Numbered from the stretch's first letter, positions 54,901 through 64,000 are shown. The stretch: DNA of 64,000 nt from Bartonella senegalensis OS02 (GCF_000312545.1 NZ_HE997540.1:628764-692763), one strand, 5' to 3'. Program-made: numbers and translations. The notes: generated from the letters alone by a model not told the origin.

Positions 54901-55026
54901 AAGTCTTTGTGCTGCTGCATTAATCCTATTAAAAGAATACAGTTTTTATCACTTAAAAATTCAATGTCTTTGAATTAAGAATGCTTCAATCTTGCATAAA
55001 ACAACGGTAGAATATAGAAGCACTTC

Positions 55027-56793
55027 ATGGTTAAAAAACAAATTTCCGCTTTTGATAAACATCTTATCATCCGTCTTTTGCGAGAAAACTTTCATAAACA
55101 TGCGCGTTGGTACAGTGCCGCTATTGTTTCAATGATCATTATTTCCTGTACAACTGCAGCAAGTGCATGGATCATGCGTGATGTTGTGAATTATATGATT
55201 GATGCAAAAAAATTTGGTATGATTGTTTTGATTTCTACCATCATTGCTTTCATTTTTATTCTCAAAGGAATTGCAACTTTTGCTCAAACTTATTTTTTGA
55301 ATAAAGCAGGTAATAGTATCGTTGCTGAACAACAGCGTAAGATTTACGCACGCCTTATGGAACAAAGTGTTTCTTTTTATCATAACAACACTTCATCTGA
55401 TCTTCTTGTACGAGTCACCCACAATGCTACAGCAGTACGTAATATCATCGATATAATTATTACAACTTTTGTACGTGATTTGCTCTCTGTTAGTGGTCTG
55501 TTGCTTGTGATGTTTATTCAAAACTTTATATTGATCACGATTACTTTAATAGTAGGACCATTGGCCTTTTTAGGAGTCCGAATGGCTTTAAAACGTGTTC
55601 GCAGTCTGGTAGAAAAAGAACTTCTTTCACTTGGTGAAATTATCAAAATTGTACAGGAAAGCGCTATTGGCATTCGAGTTATTAAGGCTTTTTCATTAGA
55701 AGAAATAATGAAAGAACGTATGAACAAAGCCATTTGTAATGTTGAAAAACAAGCAAACAATATTGCAACACTGCAAGCCATTACTAACCCAATTATGGAA
55801 ACACTCACTGGTGTCGCTATTGCAGGTATTATTTGTTTTTCTGGCTACCTTGCAACCCAACGTGCAGGCGTTCAAGGTGAATTCATGTCCTTTATTGTTG
55901 CTTTACTGCTTGCTTACGAACCGGCAAAAAGGCTAGCAAACGTACGTGTTAAAATTGAATCTGGCTTAGTGAATATCCGCACAATGTTTGAAGTCCTTGA
56001 CCATCCCCTTACGGTTATAGAACATGAAAAAGCGAAAGATTTGCATAAAACTCAAGGAGCTATCCGTTTCGAAAATGTGTCGTTTGCATATATCGATAAC
56101 CAAATGGTGTTGAAGGATATTAATCTCGAAATAGAACCTGGAAAAATGACGGCATTGGTAGGGCCATCCGGTTCAGGAAAATCAACCTTTATCAACCTTA
56201 TTATGCGCCTTTATGACCCTACAAAGGGGCGCATATTGATTAATGATCAAGACATCCGCTATACTACATTTCGCTCCTTGAGAAAGCTTATGGCCTATGT
56301 AGGACAGGATACCTTTCTCTTTCAAGGAACCGTTAAATATAATATTGGGCTAGGAAAAGAAGGAGCTAGCGACGATGACATTATCAAAGCAGCAAAAGAA
56401 GCCAATGCTCACGAATTTATTATGGAACTACCAAATGGCTACGATACACAGATAGGTGATAATGGGTGTAATCTTTCAGGTGGGCAAAAACAACGACTCG
56501 CTATTGCGCGAGCAATGATTTATGAAAGTGAAATCCTAATTCTTGATGAAGCAACAAGTGCTTTAGATTCGCACACTGAAGCGCAAATTAATGAAGCGCT
56601 CTATCAGCTCACAAAGGGGCGTACAACTATCATCATTGCTCATCGCCTTTCAACAATTGCTCGCGCCCATAAAATTGTTGTCATAAAAAATGGTCAACTC
56701 ATTGAACAAGGGACACAAAAAGAATTGCTAGAAAAGGAACATAGTTTTTATAAAAAACTTCATAATATCCAATTCAAAAAGCAAAAGTCCTAG
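55027..56793 (+). CDS. ABC exporter, fused permease and ATPase (MsbA-like)
   Basis: This 588-residue half-transporter has six membrane helices in the first 320 residues (for example AAIVSMIIISCTTAASAWIM and MIVLISTIIAFIFILKGIAT). The ATPase domain follows with Walker A GPSGSGKST at 379-387, signature LSGGQKQRLAIARAM, Walker B ILILDEATSALD and the H-loop IAHRLS. It fits the MsbA/LipidA-exporter and multidrug group (ABCB). The substrate is not fixed; a lipid or LPS precursor is a fair guess for a stand-alone homodimer. Confidence 0.9.
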   Translation: MVKKQISAFDKHLIIRLLRENFHKHARWYSAAIVSMIIISCTTAASAWIMRDVVNYMIDAKKFGMIVLISTIIAFIFILKGIATFAQTYFLNKAGNSIVAEQQRKIYARLMEQSVSFYHNNTSSDLLVRVTHNATAVRNIIDIIITTFVRDLLSVSGLLLVMFIQNFILITITLIVGPLAFLGVRMALKRVRSLVEKELLSLGEIIKIVQESAIGIRVIKAFSLEEIMKERMNKAICNVEKQANNIATLQAITNPIMETLTGVAIAGIICFSGYLATQRAGVQGEFMSFIVALLLAYEPAKRLANVRVKIESGLVNIRTMFEVLDHPLTVIEHEKAKDLHKTQGAIRFENVSFAYIDNQMVLKDINLEIEPGKMTALVGPSGSGKSTFINLIMRLYDPTKGRILINDQDIRYTTFRSLRKLMAYVGQDTFLFQGTVKYNIGLGKEGASDDDIIKAAKEANAHEFIMELPNGYDTQIGDNGCNLSGGQKQRLAIARAMIYESEILILDEATSALDSHTEAQINEALYQLTKGRTTIIIAHRLSTIARAHKIVVIKNGQLIEQGTQKELLEKEHSFYKKLHNIQFKKQKS

Positions 56794-57199
56794 TTTCTAA
56801 AAGCTTAAGTAAGATTTGAGATAAAAAGTAGAGAGATATTTCTATTCCTTTTTAAAGAATAGAAATATAGCTGGAAAAAAATACTCCATGAAGTGCAAAG
56901 ATTGGTAAAAAATTGACAATTTACTGAAGATGCGTTTTTAGAATTTGCATAAGAATTGGAAATGTTTCCTGTTATTTTTTTGAAAAAATTCACCTCTTTT
57001 GAAAATAAAAACTCGACAGTGAGAGTTTTCACTTTCCTTAAGCAAGGAGGTCTATTTTTGAACGTTATGAATTTTTTAATCACAAAGAAGTCGGCATCAA
57101 ATTTTGAAAGAATTACCAAGAACCATGATGCTAAATCAATGTGACCTTTGTTCTTATTTATCTCATGCGGCTGATTATAGATTATGCTCTCAACTTGAG
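56794..57199. other. Gap before the IS remnant
   Basis: AT-rich, gene-poor DNA after the ABC exporter. A minus-strand frame (56805-57212) has no domain and no ribosome binding site. The right part may already be eroded transposase sequence. Confidence 0.4.
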
Positions 57200-57430
57200 A
57201 TAAGCTCTGCATGAAAAAATGTCACGAACAAACAAGGGAGGATTTATCACAAAATGCCTTGCTGTAAGTGATGCTGTTGATAAAATCTTTTATTCTCATG
57301 TCGAAGAACTGGAATGTTATTCCTAAAGCACTTTAACCTCTTGAAAGATTTGAAAATACATCTGCTGATAAAGGTTATAATTCTGATGTATAAAAAGAAA
57401 TAATGAGGAGCAAAATAGTATTTCTGCCTT
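57200..57430 (+). pseudogene. IS5-family transposase remnant
   Basis: At about 57222 the plus strand reads RTNKGGFITKCLAVSDAVDK, a form of the IS5/IS427 motif GR(S/T)RGGLTTKIHALVDA. About 150 bases on, in another frame, it reads ADKGYNSDV, matching ADKGYDSD before the third catalytic region. Stops and frameshifts break the frame, and no terminal inverted repeats were found. It lies directly upstream of integrase copy C. Confidence 0.6.
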
Positions 57431-57452
57431 ATTATTTAAATAAATTAACTCT

Positions 57453-57816
57453 TTGATTTATAAAGATAATTTTATATTTTTGCGACTTGCATGAAAGCTC
57501 CCAAATTTTATAAGATTTTCTTATCTCATATCTTCTTAGAATGAATCAATTTAAAATTCCCTTTCCCTTCATAAATAGAGATAGCGTGTGAGTAAAAACT
57601 CTTCAAGAAAGGAGTAAAAATACTTCTTACAAATCGTCTCAAGTGCCAAAGGCTTTTACAACACTTTGAACGAGCAAAGAGAATGGATGCCGCTAGCTGA
57701 TTTCTTCATAAGTTTAAAGATGGTGATGCACAAAGGCGTTACCATTATACCCCACATGATAAGCATCATAGAACAAGCTTGTGAACACTAAAAGAGGTCT
57801 CTTTAAAGGAGTCCTA
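57453..57816 (+). pseudogene. Integrase 5' remnant with conserved leader (copy C)
   Basis: The leader 57453-57628 begins TTGATTTATAAAGATAA and contains ATAAGATTTTCTTATCTCA and AGAATGAATC. The start codon is lost (ACA at 57629 where copy A has ATG), then NRL follows. After a frame change it reads LHKFKDGDAQRRYHYTPHDK, and at 57788-57814 LKEVSLKES, the N-terminal integrase motifs LHK.KDGGAQW.YRYT.HG and SLKEAR. The last 12 bases overlap the 3' end of the tsaE/kinase gene on the other strand. Confidence 0.66.
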
Positions 57817-59284
57817 TTTCTTGATAAAAACTTTGTAAAGGAGCAAGAATTGGGTGTGAGAGATTGTGGGCAAGATAATTTTGCACATGAGAAAGATGTT
57901 TAAGATAAGATGATTTTCCATCACGCTGGTGGAGACGTACAAAGATCCCTAGAACTTTCGAAGCGCGCTGGGCACCCGCAAATGCGTAAAGCTTGCGGAA
58001 CTTATTTTCATCAAAAGAGCGTAGAGCTTGATGACGTGCAGTACAGTAGACATCGAGAATTTTTGCTTCGAGTATAGGAGAAATAAACACACGTGCATCT
58101 TGCGCTAAAGAAACGAGGTCATAGGCTGTTGGACCTATTAAGCCATCCTGAAAATCAATCAAACCAATACGGGCAAATCCTTCTTTTTGCGCACGCCAAA
58201 GAATATTGGGTGAATGATAATCACGCATAACAAAGGTATTTTCTCCTTGGATAAGGCTATCAAGATAAGGCTGCCAACAGGCAAAAAAAGCTTTACGCTG
58301 TTGCTGATCTAAGTTTTTTTGTGTTTGAAAGGGCACATACCAATCTAGCAATAAGGAGAGCTCTGATTGTAATGCTTGGCAATCATAGGAGGGAATTTGC
58401 AACAAAAATGTTGCAAATTGCTTCTCGCAAGGCCATGATTTTTGGTGGAAAGAAGCAAGCAATTCGCTACAGGCAATGTAACGCTCTTCTAAAGGATGAC
58501 CGTTTTGATCTAAAAGTCCTTCACGTCCTAAATCTTCTAAAATTAAAAAACCTTTTTCAAAATCTTCAACAAAGATGTGGGGCGCAGAAAATCCATTATC
58601 TAAAATGAGTTGATTAATCCCACAAAATTGACGAATATCTTTTGCAAGCTTTGCCATTGTTATATAATAAGAATCTGTATTTTGTCGTTTCTGCATGATT
58701 GGTGCATCCATAAGGACTTCTTGGTGCTGTCCATCATACAAAAGTTCATAGGTCCGTGCGGAAGCATCAGTAGCCAAAAGATGACGATAAACATGACCAC
58801 GTCCATGGGTTGTTAAAAATCTGCGAATTTCAAAAGACCGCTGTAGACGCTCAAGAGAATGTTGTGCTGATGTAAGGGTTACACGACGCCCACACCCTTC
58901 ATATTGTAATGTTAGTGCAAAGGTGACTTCCCCTAAAAGATCTGTACTTTTTTCTGGCCATTCAACGAGTAAAATGCTTTGCTGACGTGCTTCGTAAAGT
59001 CCTAATTCATCGATTTCTTCTGTGGTAGAAAGGCGATAAAGATCAGCGTGAATAATTTCAAATTGCGCAAATTGATAGCTTTGAGCAAGAGTAAAAGTAG
59101 GACTTGGAACATCCAGAGTCGTGTCATTAGCAAGTGTGTGGATAATTGTCCTTGCAATGGTTGATTTTCCTGTTCCAAGATCGCCTTGCAATGTCACAAG
59201 ATCGCCAGACTTTAAAGCGAGAGCTAAATCTTGCGCAAAAAGCTTGGTTGCTTCTTCATTCTCAAGAAAAAAACTAAAATTCAT
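57803..59284 (-). CDS. tsaE: TsaE fused to an aminoglycoside-phosphotransferase-like kinase
   Basis: This is a 493-residue fusion. Residues about 1-150 are TsaE, the ATPase needed for the t6A37 modification of tRNA: Walker A GDLGTGKS at 34-41 and the PSPTFTLAQSY motif. Residues about 165-480 are an APH/choline-kinase fold with VMRDYHSPNILW near 355 and LIDFQDGLIGPTAYDLVSL near 375. The second domain is like AmgK, an N-acetylmuramate/GlcNAc anomeric kinase of cell-wall recycling; that substrate is inference. The fusion is usual in Rhizobiales. Its stop codon lies in integrase-derived DNA. It follows divL after 53 bases. Confidence 0.9.
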   Translation of the reverse strand: MNFSFFLENEEATKLFAQDLALALKSGDLVTLQGDLGTGKSTIARTIIHTLANDTTLDVPSPTFTLAQSYQFAQFEIIHADLYRLSTTEEIDELGLYEARQQSILLVEWPEKSTDLLGEVTFALTLQYEGCGRRVTLTSAQHSLERLQRSFEIRRFLTTHGRGHVYRHLLATDASARTYELLYDGQHQEVLMDAPIMQKRQNTDSYYITMAKLAKDIRQFCGINQLILDNGFSAPHIFVEDFEKGFLILEDLGREGLLDQNGHPLEERYIACSELLASFHQKSWPCEKQFATFLLQIPSYDCQALQSELSLLLDWYVPFQTQKNLDQQQRKAFFACWQPYLDSLIQGENTFVMRDYHSPNILWRAQKEGFARIGLIDFQDGLIGPTAYDLVSLAQDARVFISPILEAKILDVYCTARHQALRSFDENKFRKLYAFAGAQRASKVLGIFVRLHQRDGKSSYLKHLSHVQNYLAHNLSHPILAPLQSFYQEIGLL

Positions 59285-59337
59285 TAAGAAGTTCCATGCA
59301 GTAGATGAGAAAATTTTTTGTCATATAAAGTATGAGA

Positions 59338-61803
59338 TTAAAAAACCTTATCTCCTTTGGGAATTGGAAAGAAGCATTTAACCGTTGTTCCTTGTCCTGC
59401 ACCGGTGAGAATTTCAACACGCCCCCCGTGAAGTTCGACGAAACTTTTGACAAGGGAGAGACCAAGACCTGCTCCCGCACGCCCACCATGATGGGAATGG
59501 GAAGAAAAACGTTTGAAAATTCGATCAAGGATATCTTCTGGAATATCAGAGCCCTCGTTGTGGACACTGAAAACGATATCATCATTTTGTTCTTCCGCAC
59601 AAAATTCAATGGTGCTTGCTTCCGTTGCAAAATTAATAGCATTGCTGAGGACATTGACAAAGATTTGGTGCAAACGTGTTGCATCCGCAGAAATAAAATT
59701 TAAGAACGGAGAAATTTGTTGTAAAAGTGTAATATGACGTCCGTTAAGACGCTCTTCCACGCGCGCTACTGCTTGCATCATAGCATCGGCAATGTTAACC
59801 GGTTTTATCTCCAGCTCCATAATGCCAGCATCAAGGGTTGCCAGATCAAGAATATCATTCACAATATTCAAAAGAGTGCCAGATTCTGAATGAATATGTC
59901 CAAGATATTCCTGTTGGCGTTCATTGATAGGTCCAAAAATTTGATCGCGTAAAATATCGGAAAATCCAATAATATTGGTAAGGGGCGTCCGCAATTCATA
60001 GGAAACATGTTGAACAAATTCATTCCGCAAGCGATCAGCACTTTCTAAGGCTTCATTTTTCTCTTGAAGGGCGCGCGCAACATGAACAGTATCCGTAACA
60101 TTCACAAAAGTGAGCATGGTTTCTCCATTGGGAAGCGGAACCAATGTGTAATCAATGATCATGCCATTTTTGAGATCTATACGACCTGAATATGTATCCC
60201 GTTTTTCAGCAAAACCGGTAATAAATTTAGTAAACCTGTTCCATTCTTGTCTCAAGGTTAGGGGTGAACAATGACTTTGTAATTGTGTAATATGGGTGCC
60301 TTCTACCAGTAAATTATAAGGAAGAGACCATAATTTTGATAAAGCAGGATTGGATAAACGAAGGCGCCCATCAGAGCCAAAAACTACCACTCCTTCTGAA
60401 AGTTTATCAAGTGTTTCGCCTTGTATTTTAATGAGTGTATTATAGCGTCGTTCAAGATCAATTTTTTCTGTGAGATTTTCGTAAAGCCAAGTGACACCTC
60501 CTTGTGGATGAGGACTAGAAATGACACGCACTGTTCGACCATCTGGAAGATTCCAAATTTGTTGATTGGATTCCGTTTGCTGATAAGCTTTAAAAAGTTC
60601 TTCTTTCCACGTGCGCCAATCTGGATGTTCACAAATGAGCCCTTTTTCACGCAACCGTTCAAGAAGCAATGTATGACTTGGTTCACTTTCTAGAAAGGAA
60701 TTCTCTAAAGGCCATAAAACTTTAAAAGCATGGTTGCAGAATTTTAATTTTTGATTACTATCAAAAATGGCTACTGCTGTTGAGATTTGATCAAGTGTTT
60801 CACAATGACTTTGAAGAACACGTCTTAGTTCATTGGTAAGGTTTTCATATGCACTATCATCACGCGCAAAAGCCGCCATCCCTTCGACTGTTGTAATCCG
60901 TGTGAGATGAAAGTGGTGCCGTTCTCCATCAAAGACCGTATGAACATGCTCTTGAAAAATGGTTTCTGTTTCCTCTGTTTTGCGTTGTGTTGTTTCATTG
61001 AAAAGATCAACCACCTCGTTACTACCTTCTCGAAAGCCTGTTATTTCTCTGAAGGCGCGGTTGATAAAACAAATTTTTCCTTCACTATCTTTTATCCAGA
61101 CTGGTTCTTGAATAACATCAAGAAGGTTACGCTGCATTCTTAGCTCGATGAGGATTTTTGCGATATTTTTCTGTAAACGAGCATTTTCACTCTGCTGTTT
61201 TGAGATGTCTTGAAAGCGTGCAATGGCTACTGTTCCAGCAATAACTCCTGTAACGTGTAACAGCATATTATTCTTGGTGGAAAGAGAAAGCTCAAAGGGC
61301 TGAGATTCGTAACGCAGCTGTGTTAATGCATAATCAAGTTCCCGCAAGGAATTTTCTTCAAGCCAGAACTCAAAACGCTGAAAATCTTGCTGATGAATTC
61401 CCACTTTTTGCAATGCCGGAATGTTGCCAACCACACGAGGTAAAGCTGTTGGGTTTTCCCAGATCAGAAGATATTGTCCGGTTTCTTCCAGAAGCCATTC
61501 ATAATATTTAAGTTTTTCAGAAAGATCTGTTTGAAATGTCTGCAGAGGCTTTTGTAAAGCTTTTTTCGCACGCATAATAACTGCTATACACGTGAGAAGT
61601 GAAGCACAAGAAATTCCTCCACAGAGCGCTAAAAGAAGCCATGGACCATCTGGCAGAGTGAAAGTGAATGGTAGATATGTTTCCCATGACTGAGCCGCAG
61701 CATATGTTGGAGAAAAAAGAAAAAGAAAGCAAAAAATATGAGTACAAATTCGGATTATTTTTTGAGCTTTTTCTTTGGAGTTATAGTCACCAAAGCTGAG
61801 CAC
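59338..61803 (-). CDS. divL: DivL-type PAS sensor kinase with tyrosine in the H-box
   Basis: This 821-residue membrane protein has two N-terminal hydrophobic segments (about 20-38 and 52-78), several PAS-like domains at about 130-560, and a HisKA box VQHVSYELRTPLTNIIGFSD. Tyr602 replaces the phospho-accepting His. The ATPase domain has FVNVLSNAINF and GAGLGLSLVKSFVELHGG, but its G1 box reads NEGSDIPED instead of DxGxGI. This is the pattern of Caulobacter DivL, which binds DivK and tunes CckA in the CtrA cell-cycle pathway. The start is a GTG at 61803 behind AAAAAGGA. It lies between ahcY and tsaE, the usual alphaproteobacterial order. Confidence 0.9.
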   Translation of the reverse strand: MLSFGDYNSKEKAQKIIRICTHIFCFLFLFSPTYAAAQSWETYLPFTFTLPDGPWLLLALCGGISCASLLTCIAVIMRAKKALQKPLQTFQTDLSEKLKYYEWLLEETGQYLLIWENPTALPRVVGNIPALQKVGIHQQDFQRFEFWLEENSLRELDYALTQLRYESQPFELSLSTKNNMLLHVTGVIAGTVAIARFQDISKQQSENARLQKNIAKILIELRMQRNLLDVIQEPVWIKDSEGKICFINRAFREITGFREGSNEVVDLFNETTQRKTEETETIFQEHVHTVFDGERHHFHLTRITTVEGMAAFARDDSAYENLTNELRRVLQSHCETLDQISTAVAIFDSNQKLKFCNHAFKVLWPLENSFLESEPSHTLLLERLREKGLICEHPDWRTWKEELFKAYQQTESNQQIWNLPDGRTVRVISSPHPQGGVTWLYENLTEKIDLERRYNTLIKIQGETLDKLSEGVVVFGSDGRLRLSNPALSKLWSLPYNLLVEGTHITQLQSHCSPLTLRQEWNRFTKFITGFAEKRDTYSGRIDLKNGMIIDYTLVPLPNGETMLTFVNVTDTVHVARALQEKNEALESADRLRNEFVQHVSYELRTPLTNIIGFSDILRDQIFGPINERQQEYLGHIHSESGTLLNIVNDILDLATLDAGIMELEIKPVNIADAMMQAVARVEERLNGRHITLLQQISPFLNFISADATRLHQIFVNVLSNAINFATEASTIEFCAEEQNDDIVFSVHNEGSDIPEDILDRIFKRFSSHSHHGGRAGAGLGLSLVKSFVELHGGRVEILTGAGQGTTVKCFFPIPKGDKVF

Positions 61804-61840
61804 GATGCGTTTTCCTTTTTCTTTTACCCCAAGGAAACAT

Positions 61841-63238
61841 TTAATAACGATAATGGTTTGGTTTATAAGGTCCTTGTGGAGTAACTCCGATATAAGCAGC
61901 TTGTTCTTGTGATAAAGTGGTTAATTTTATTCCTAACCGATCAAGGTGAAGGCGAGCAACTTTTTCATCAAGCTGTTTTGGCAAAACAGTCACTTCATTT
62001 TTGTAGTGTTCTGAACGGGTAAAGAGTTCGATTTGCGCTAAAACTTGATTGGTAAATGAGGCTGACATAACAAACGAGGGGTGTCCCGTGGCATTACCGA
62101 GATTAAGTAAACGCCCTTCAGAAAGCAGAATGATACGCTTTCCATCGGGAAAGGTGATCATATCGACTTGAGGTTTAATATTCGTCCATGGTAAGTTTCG
62201 TAAAGCTGCAACTTGGATTTCATTATCAAAATGGCCAATATTTCCAAGAATGCACATATCTTTGACTTGTCGCATATGCTCTAAAAGGACAATATCTTTA
62301 TTGCCCGTTGTGGTGATAATAATATCAGCACTGGCGGCTGCATCATCTAAATGAACAACTTCATAGCCGTCCATAGCTGCTTGAAGGGCACAAATGGGGT
62401 CAATTTCTGTTACTTTAACACGAGCTCCAGCTCCTGAAAGAGAGGCCGCGGACCCTTTACCCACATCACCATAACCACAAACAATAGCAGTTTTACCAGC
62501 GATCATAACATCTGTTGCGCGTCGGATACCATCTACTAATGATTCTTTACATCCATATTTATTATCAAATTTTGATTTAGTAACGCTATCATTGACATTA
62601 ATAGCAGGAAAAGGCAAAAGTCCTTCCTTTTGTAATTGATGAAGGCGGTGTACACCGGTTGTGGTTTCTTCACTCACACCTTTGATTGCTGCGCGCTGGC
62701 GTATGAAAAATCCTGGCGTAGCCTCCATACGCTTTTGGATTTGTTTGAAGAAAAATTCCTCTTCTTCTGTTTTTGGATGAGACAAAATATCTTTATTTTC
62801 TTCAGCACAGCTTCCAAACAAAATATAGTTTGTGGCATCTGCTCCATCATCTAAGATGAGATTAGAGGGATTACCATCAGGCCATTGAAAAATGGCATCT
62901 ATATAAGTCCAATATTCTTCAAGCGTTTCACCTTTAACCGCAAAAACAGGAGTCCCCGTAGCAGCAATAGCTGCTGCTGCGTGATCTTGTGTAGAAAAAA
63001 TATTGCTAGAACTCCACCGAACATCGGCTCCAATAGCTTTCAGTGTTTCAATCAAAACAGCTGTTTGAATGGTCATATGCAATGAACCGGAAATGCGTGC
63101 TCCACGCAAAGGTTGACTGGAAGAAAACTCCTCACGGCAAGCCATCAAACCGGGCATTTCGGTTTCAGCAATATCCAGTTCTTTACGACCATAAGCAGCA
63201 AGTGTGATATCTTTGACAACATAATCTTGAGCTGTCAT
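61841..63238 (-). CDS. ahcY: Adenosylhomocysteinase
   Basis: It hydrolyses S-adenosylhomocysteine to adenosine and homocysteine, keeping methylation reactions running. The 465 residues show [34 protein letters not shown] (NAD-binding loop), and the C-terminal [10 protein letters not shown] with the conserved Lys-Tyr. An insertion of about 40 residues near 150-190 ([23 protein letters not shown]) is typical of the bacterial/plant long form. AAGGA precedes the ATG. A 67-base piece of this insertion region is copied at 63525-63591. Confidence 0.97.
   Translation of the reverse strand: MTAQDYVVKDITLAAYGRKELDIAETEMPGLMACREEFSSSQPLRGARISGSLHMTIQTAVLIETLKAIGADVRWSSSNIFSTQDHAAAAIAATGTPVFAVKGETLEEYWTYIDAIFQWPDGNPSNLILDDGADATNYILFGSCAEENKDILSHPKTEEEEFFFKQIQKRMEATPGFFIRQRAAIKGVSEETTTGVHRLHQLQKEGLLPFPAINVNDSVTKSKFDNKYGCKESLVDGIRRATDVMIAGKTAIVCGYGDVGKGSAASLSGAGARVKVTEIDPICALQAAMDGYEVVHLDDAAASADIIITTTGNKDIVLLEHMRQVKDMCILGNIGHFDNEIQVAALRNLPWTNIKPQVDMITFPDGKRIILLSEGRLLNLGNATGHPSFVMSASFTNQVLAQIELFTRSEHYKNEVTVLPKQLDEKVARLHLDRLGIKLTTLSQEQAAYIGVTPQGPYKPNHYRY
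62737..62803. repeat. Source copy of a 67-base ahcY repeat
   Basis: This segment inside ahcY, in the codons of the family insertion, matches 63525-63591 in the same orientation with four mismatches. Confidence 0.85.
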
Positions 63239-64000
63239 TCTTTATTCCTTCAAAATCGATTTTTTCGAAACGGTAGGAGAAATTAAAAAAAAATGCAAGC
63301 TAATAGGAACACTTCTTTTTGTGAAAAAGTCTTTCGTCGATCTTCATAAATCTTTTGCTACAGGAGCAGCATTGACAAATGAAATAATAATGTTCCTGAG
63401 AGGCGACAAAAAATTTTATGAGAATTTCTATTATCTGAACACAGGTTATCGATATTTGTTGGTTTTTCAACCAAGAGAAGACTGAAATGACAAAGAAAAT
63501 TTTGTTATAAGGCTCTGTATTTTAGGATTTGTTTGCAGAAAAATTCCTCTTTTTCTGTTTTTGGATGAGATAAAATATCTCTATTTTCTTCCAAATGTTG
63601 CAAAAAAGACAGAGAAATCAATTGCATCAATACGCTTACCCTTTTCCTTTTATAAATGAGAAATGAATTCGATAAAAAGAAGATATACTCGTTTTCATCC
63701 CTTAGGTTAAAATTTGAGACTCAAGATGGTGTAATAAAAAGGTGGCATAATAAGGACGTCCTGATTTGTAAAAAAGCCTGTTACCAAAGGAGAATATTTC
63801 ATCAATAAAATGCAAGAATTGGCAAAGGATTTATTTATGCATTGATAAGTTCCTCAGATGCACGAAAACATGGAGAACTTTTCTCATCGTTTTATTGAAG
63901 ACGTTCATTTTATTTTAAAAGCGAAAACCCAACGTTGACAATTTTTCCTTACAATAAACTTTATGGTATAGTTATTAGATTTATCAGTCAACATATTGAC
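63239..64000. other. Gap upstream of ahcY with a gene-fragment repeat
   Basis: About 760 bases without a gene. It must contain the ahcY promoter. The only recognisable feature is the copied ahcY segment at 63525-63591. A short frame starting near 63811 (MQELAKDLFMH) stops at once and is probably chance. Confidence 0.5.
63525..63591. repeat. Non-coding copy of an internal ahcY segment
   Basis: 63525-63591 equals 62737-62803 at 63 of 67 positions (differences at offsets 12, 28, 47 and 57). It sits about 290 bases upstream of the ahcY start, in the same orientation, with no open frame. Confidence 0.85.

Noticed and set aside
56805..57212. Minus-strand frame of 135 codons after the ABC exporter
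   Set aside because: No domain, no start signals, and it runs into the transposase remnant of the other strand.
63239..63300. SAM or SAH riboswitch before ahcY
   Set aside because: Only a short AAAATCGATTTT palindrome is present; the conserved cores of SAM-II, SAH or SAM/SAH motifs are not visible.
1..64000. CRISPR arrays, rRNA or tRNA genes
   Set aside because: No regularly spaced repeats, no rRNA-like sequence and no T-loop or acceptor pattern of a tRNA were seen by eye; a tRNAscan run would be decisive.

Overview
The window is AT-rich bacterial DNA that reads as the chromosome of a Bartonella species (Alphaproteobacteria, Hyphomicrobiales/Rhizobiales). The basis is the gene content and protein sequences: a ChvI/ChvG (BatR/BatS) two-component system followed by short HprK, a mannose-family EIIA and HPr; an ahcY-divL-tsaE/kinase cluster; a giant cyclic beta-1,2-glucan synthase; a four-gene Mn/Fe SitABCD-type transporter; Hsp20 paired with DUF1150; and long, eroded non-coding gaps. 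I do not assign a species. No rRNA, tRNA or CRISPR array was seen.

Layout. 1-735 is the 3' part of rpsA with its terminator. 934-10943 holds the cyclic glucan synthase and pncB, followed by a 1.1 kb gap. 12050-16400 holds a YbaN-type membrane protein and the divergently controlled sitABCD operon with a Fur/Mur-like operator. 16565-21785 is translation and repair on the minus strand (rpmI, rplT, pheS, pheT, nth). 21806-22593 is hsp20-DUF1150 behind a heat-shock promoter. 23510-33797 is housekeeping: a lytic-transglycosylase lipoprotein, rmuC, def-fmt-truA, a LOG-family protein, dapD, lepA, a DMT transporter and argB. 33798-36174 is a decayed non-coding island. 36175-39365 is dnaJ-dnaK; 40237-41375 is a copper chaperone and a LysM/BON protein. 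41796-45670 is the ChvI/ChvG-HprK-EIIA-HPr signalling block. 46271-54810 carries thpR, grpE, hrcA, rdgB-hemW, dapE, a DUF45 metalloprotease, an alpha/beta hydrolase and infC. 55027-56793 is an MsbA-like ABC exporter. 57803-63238 is the minus-strand ahcY-divL-tsaE/kinase cluster.

The most unusual content lies between genes. Four diverged copies of one unit, a leader of about 130-180 bp plus the 5' end of a tyrosine-recombinase (integrase) gene, sit at 23060-23485 (+), 34328-34800 (+), 34855-35149 (-) and 57453-57816 (+). All are frameshifted or interrupted by stops. One is preceded by an IS5-family transposase remnant and supplies the last codons of the tsaE/kinase gene. A 67-bp internal fragment of ahcY is repeated upstream of ahcY. 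These look like scars of past island or phage insertions.

Other points: infC almost certainly starts at an ATT codon (54274) that ATG-based gene calling misses. The DivL protein has tyrosine in place of the phospho-accepting histidine. The promoters of hsp20, grpE and dnaK share a CTTGNN-N17 spacing suggestive of RpoH control.
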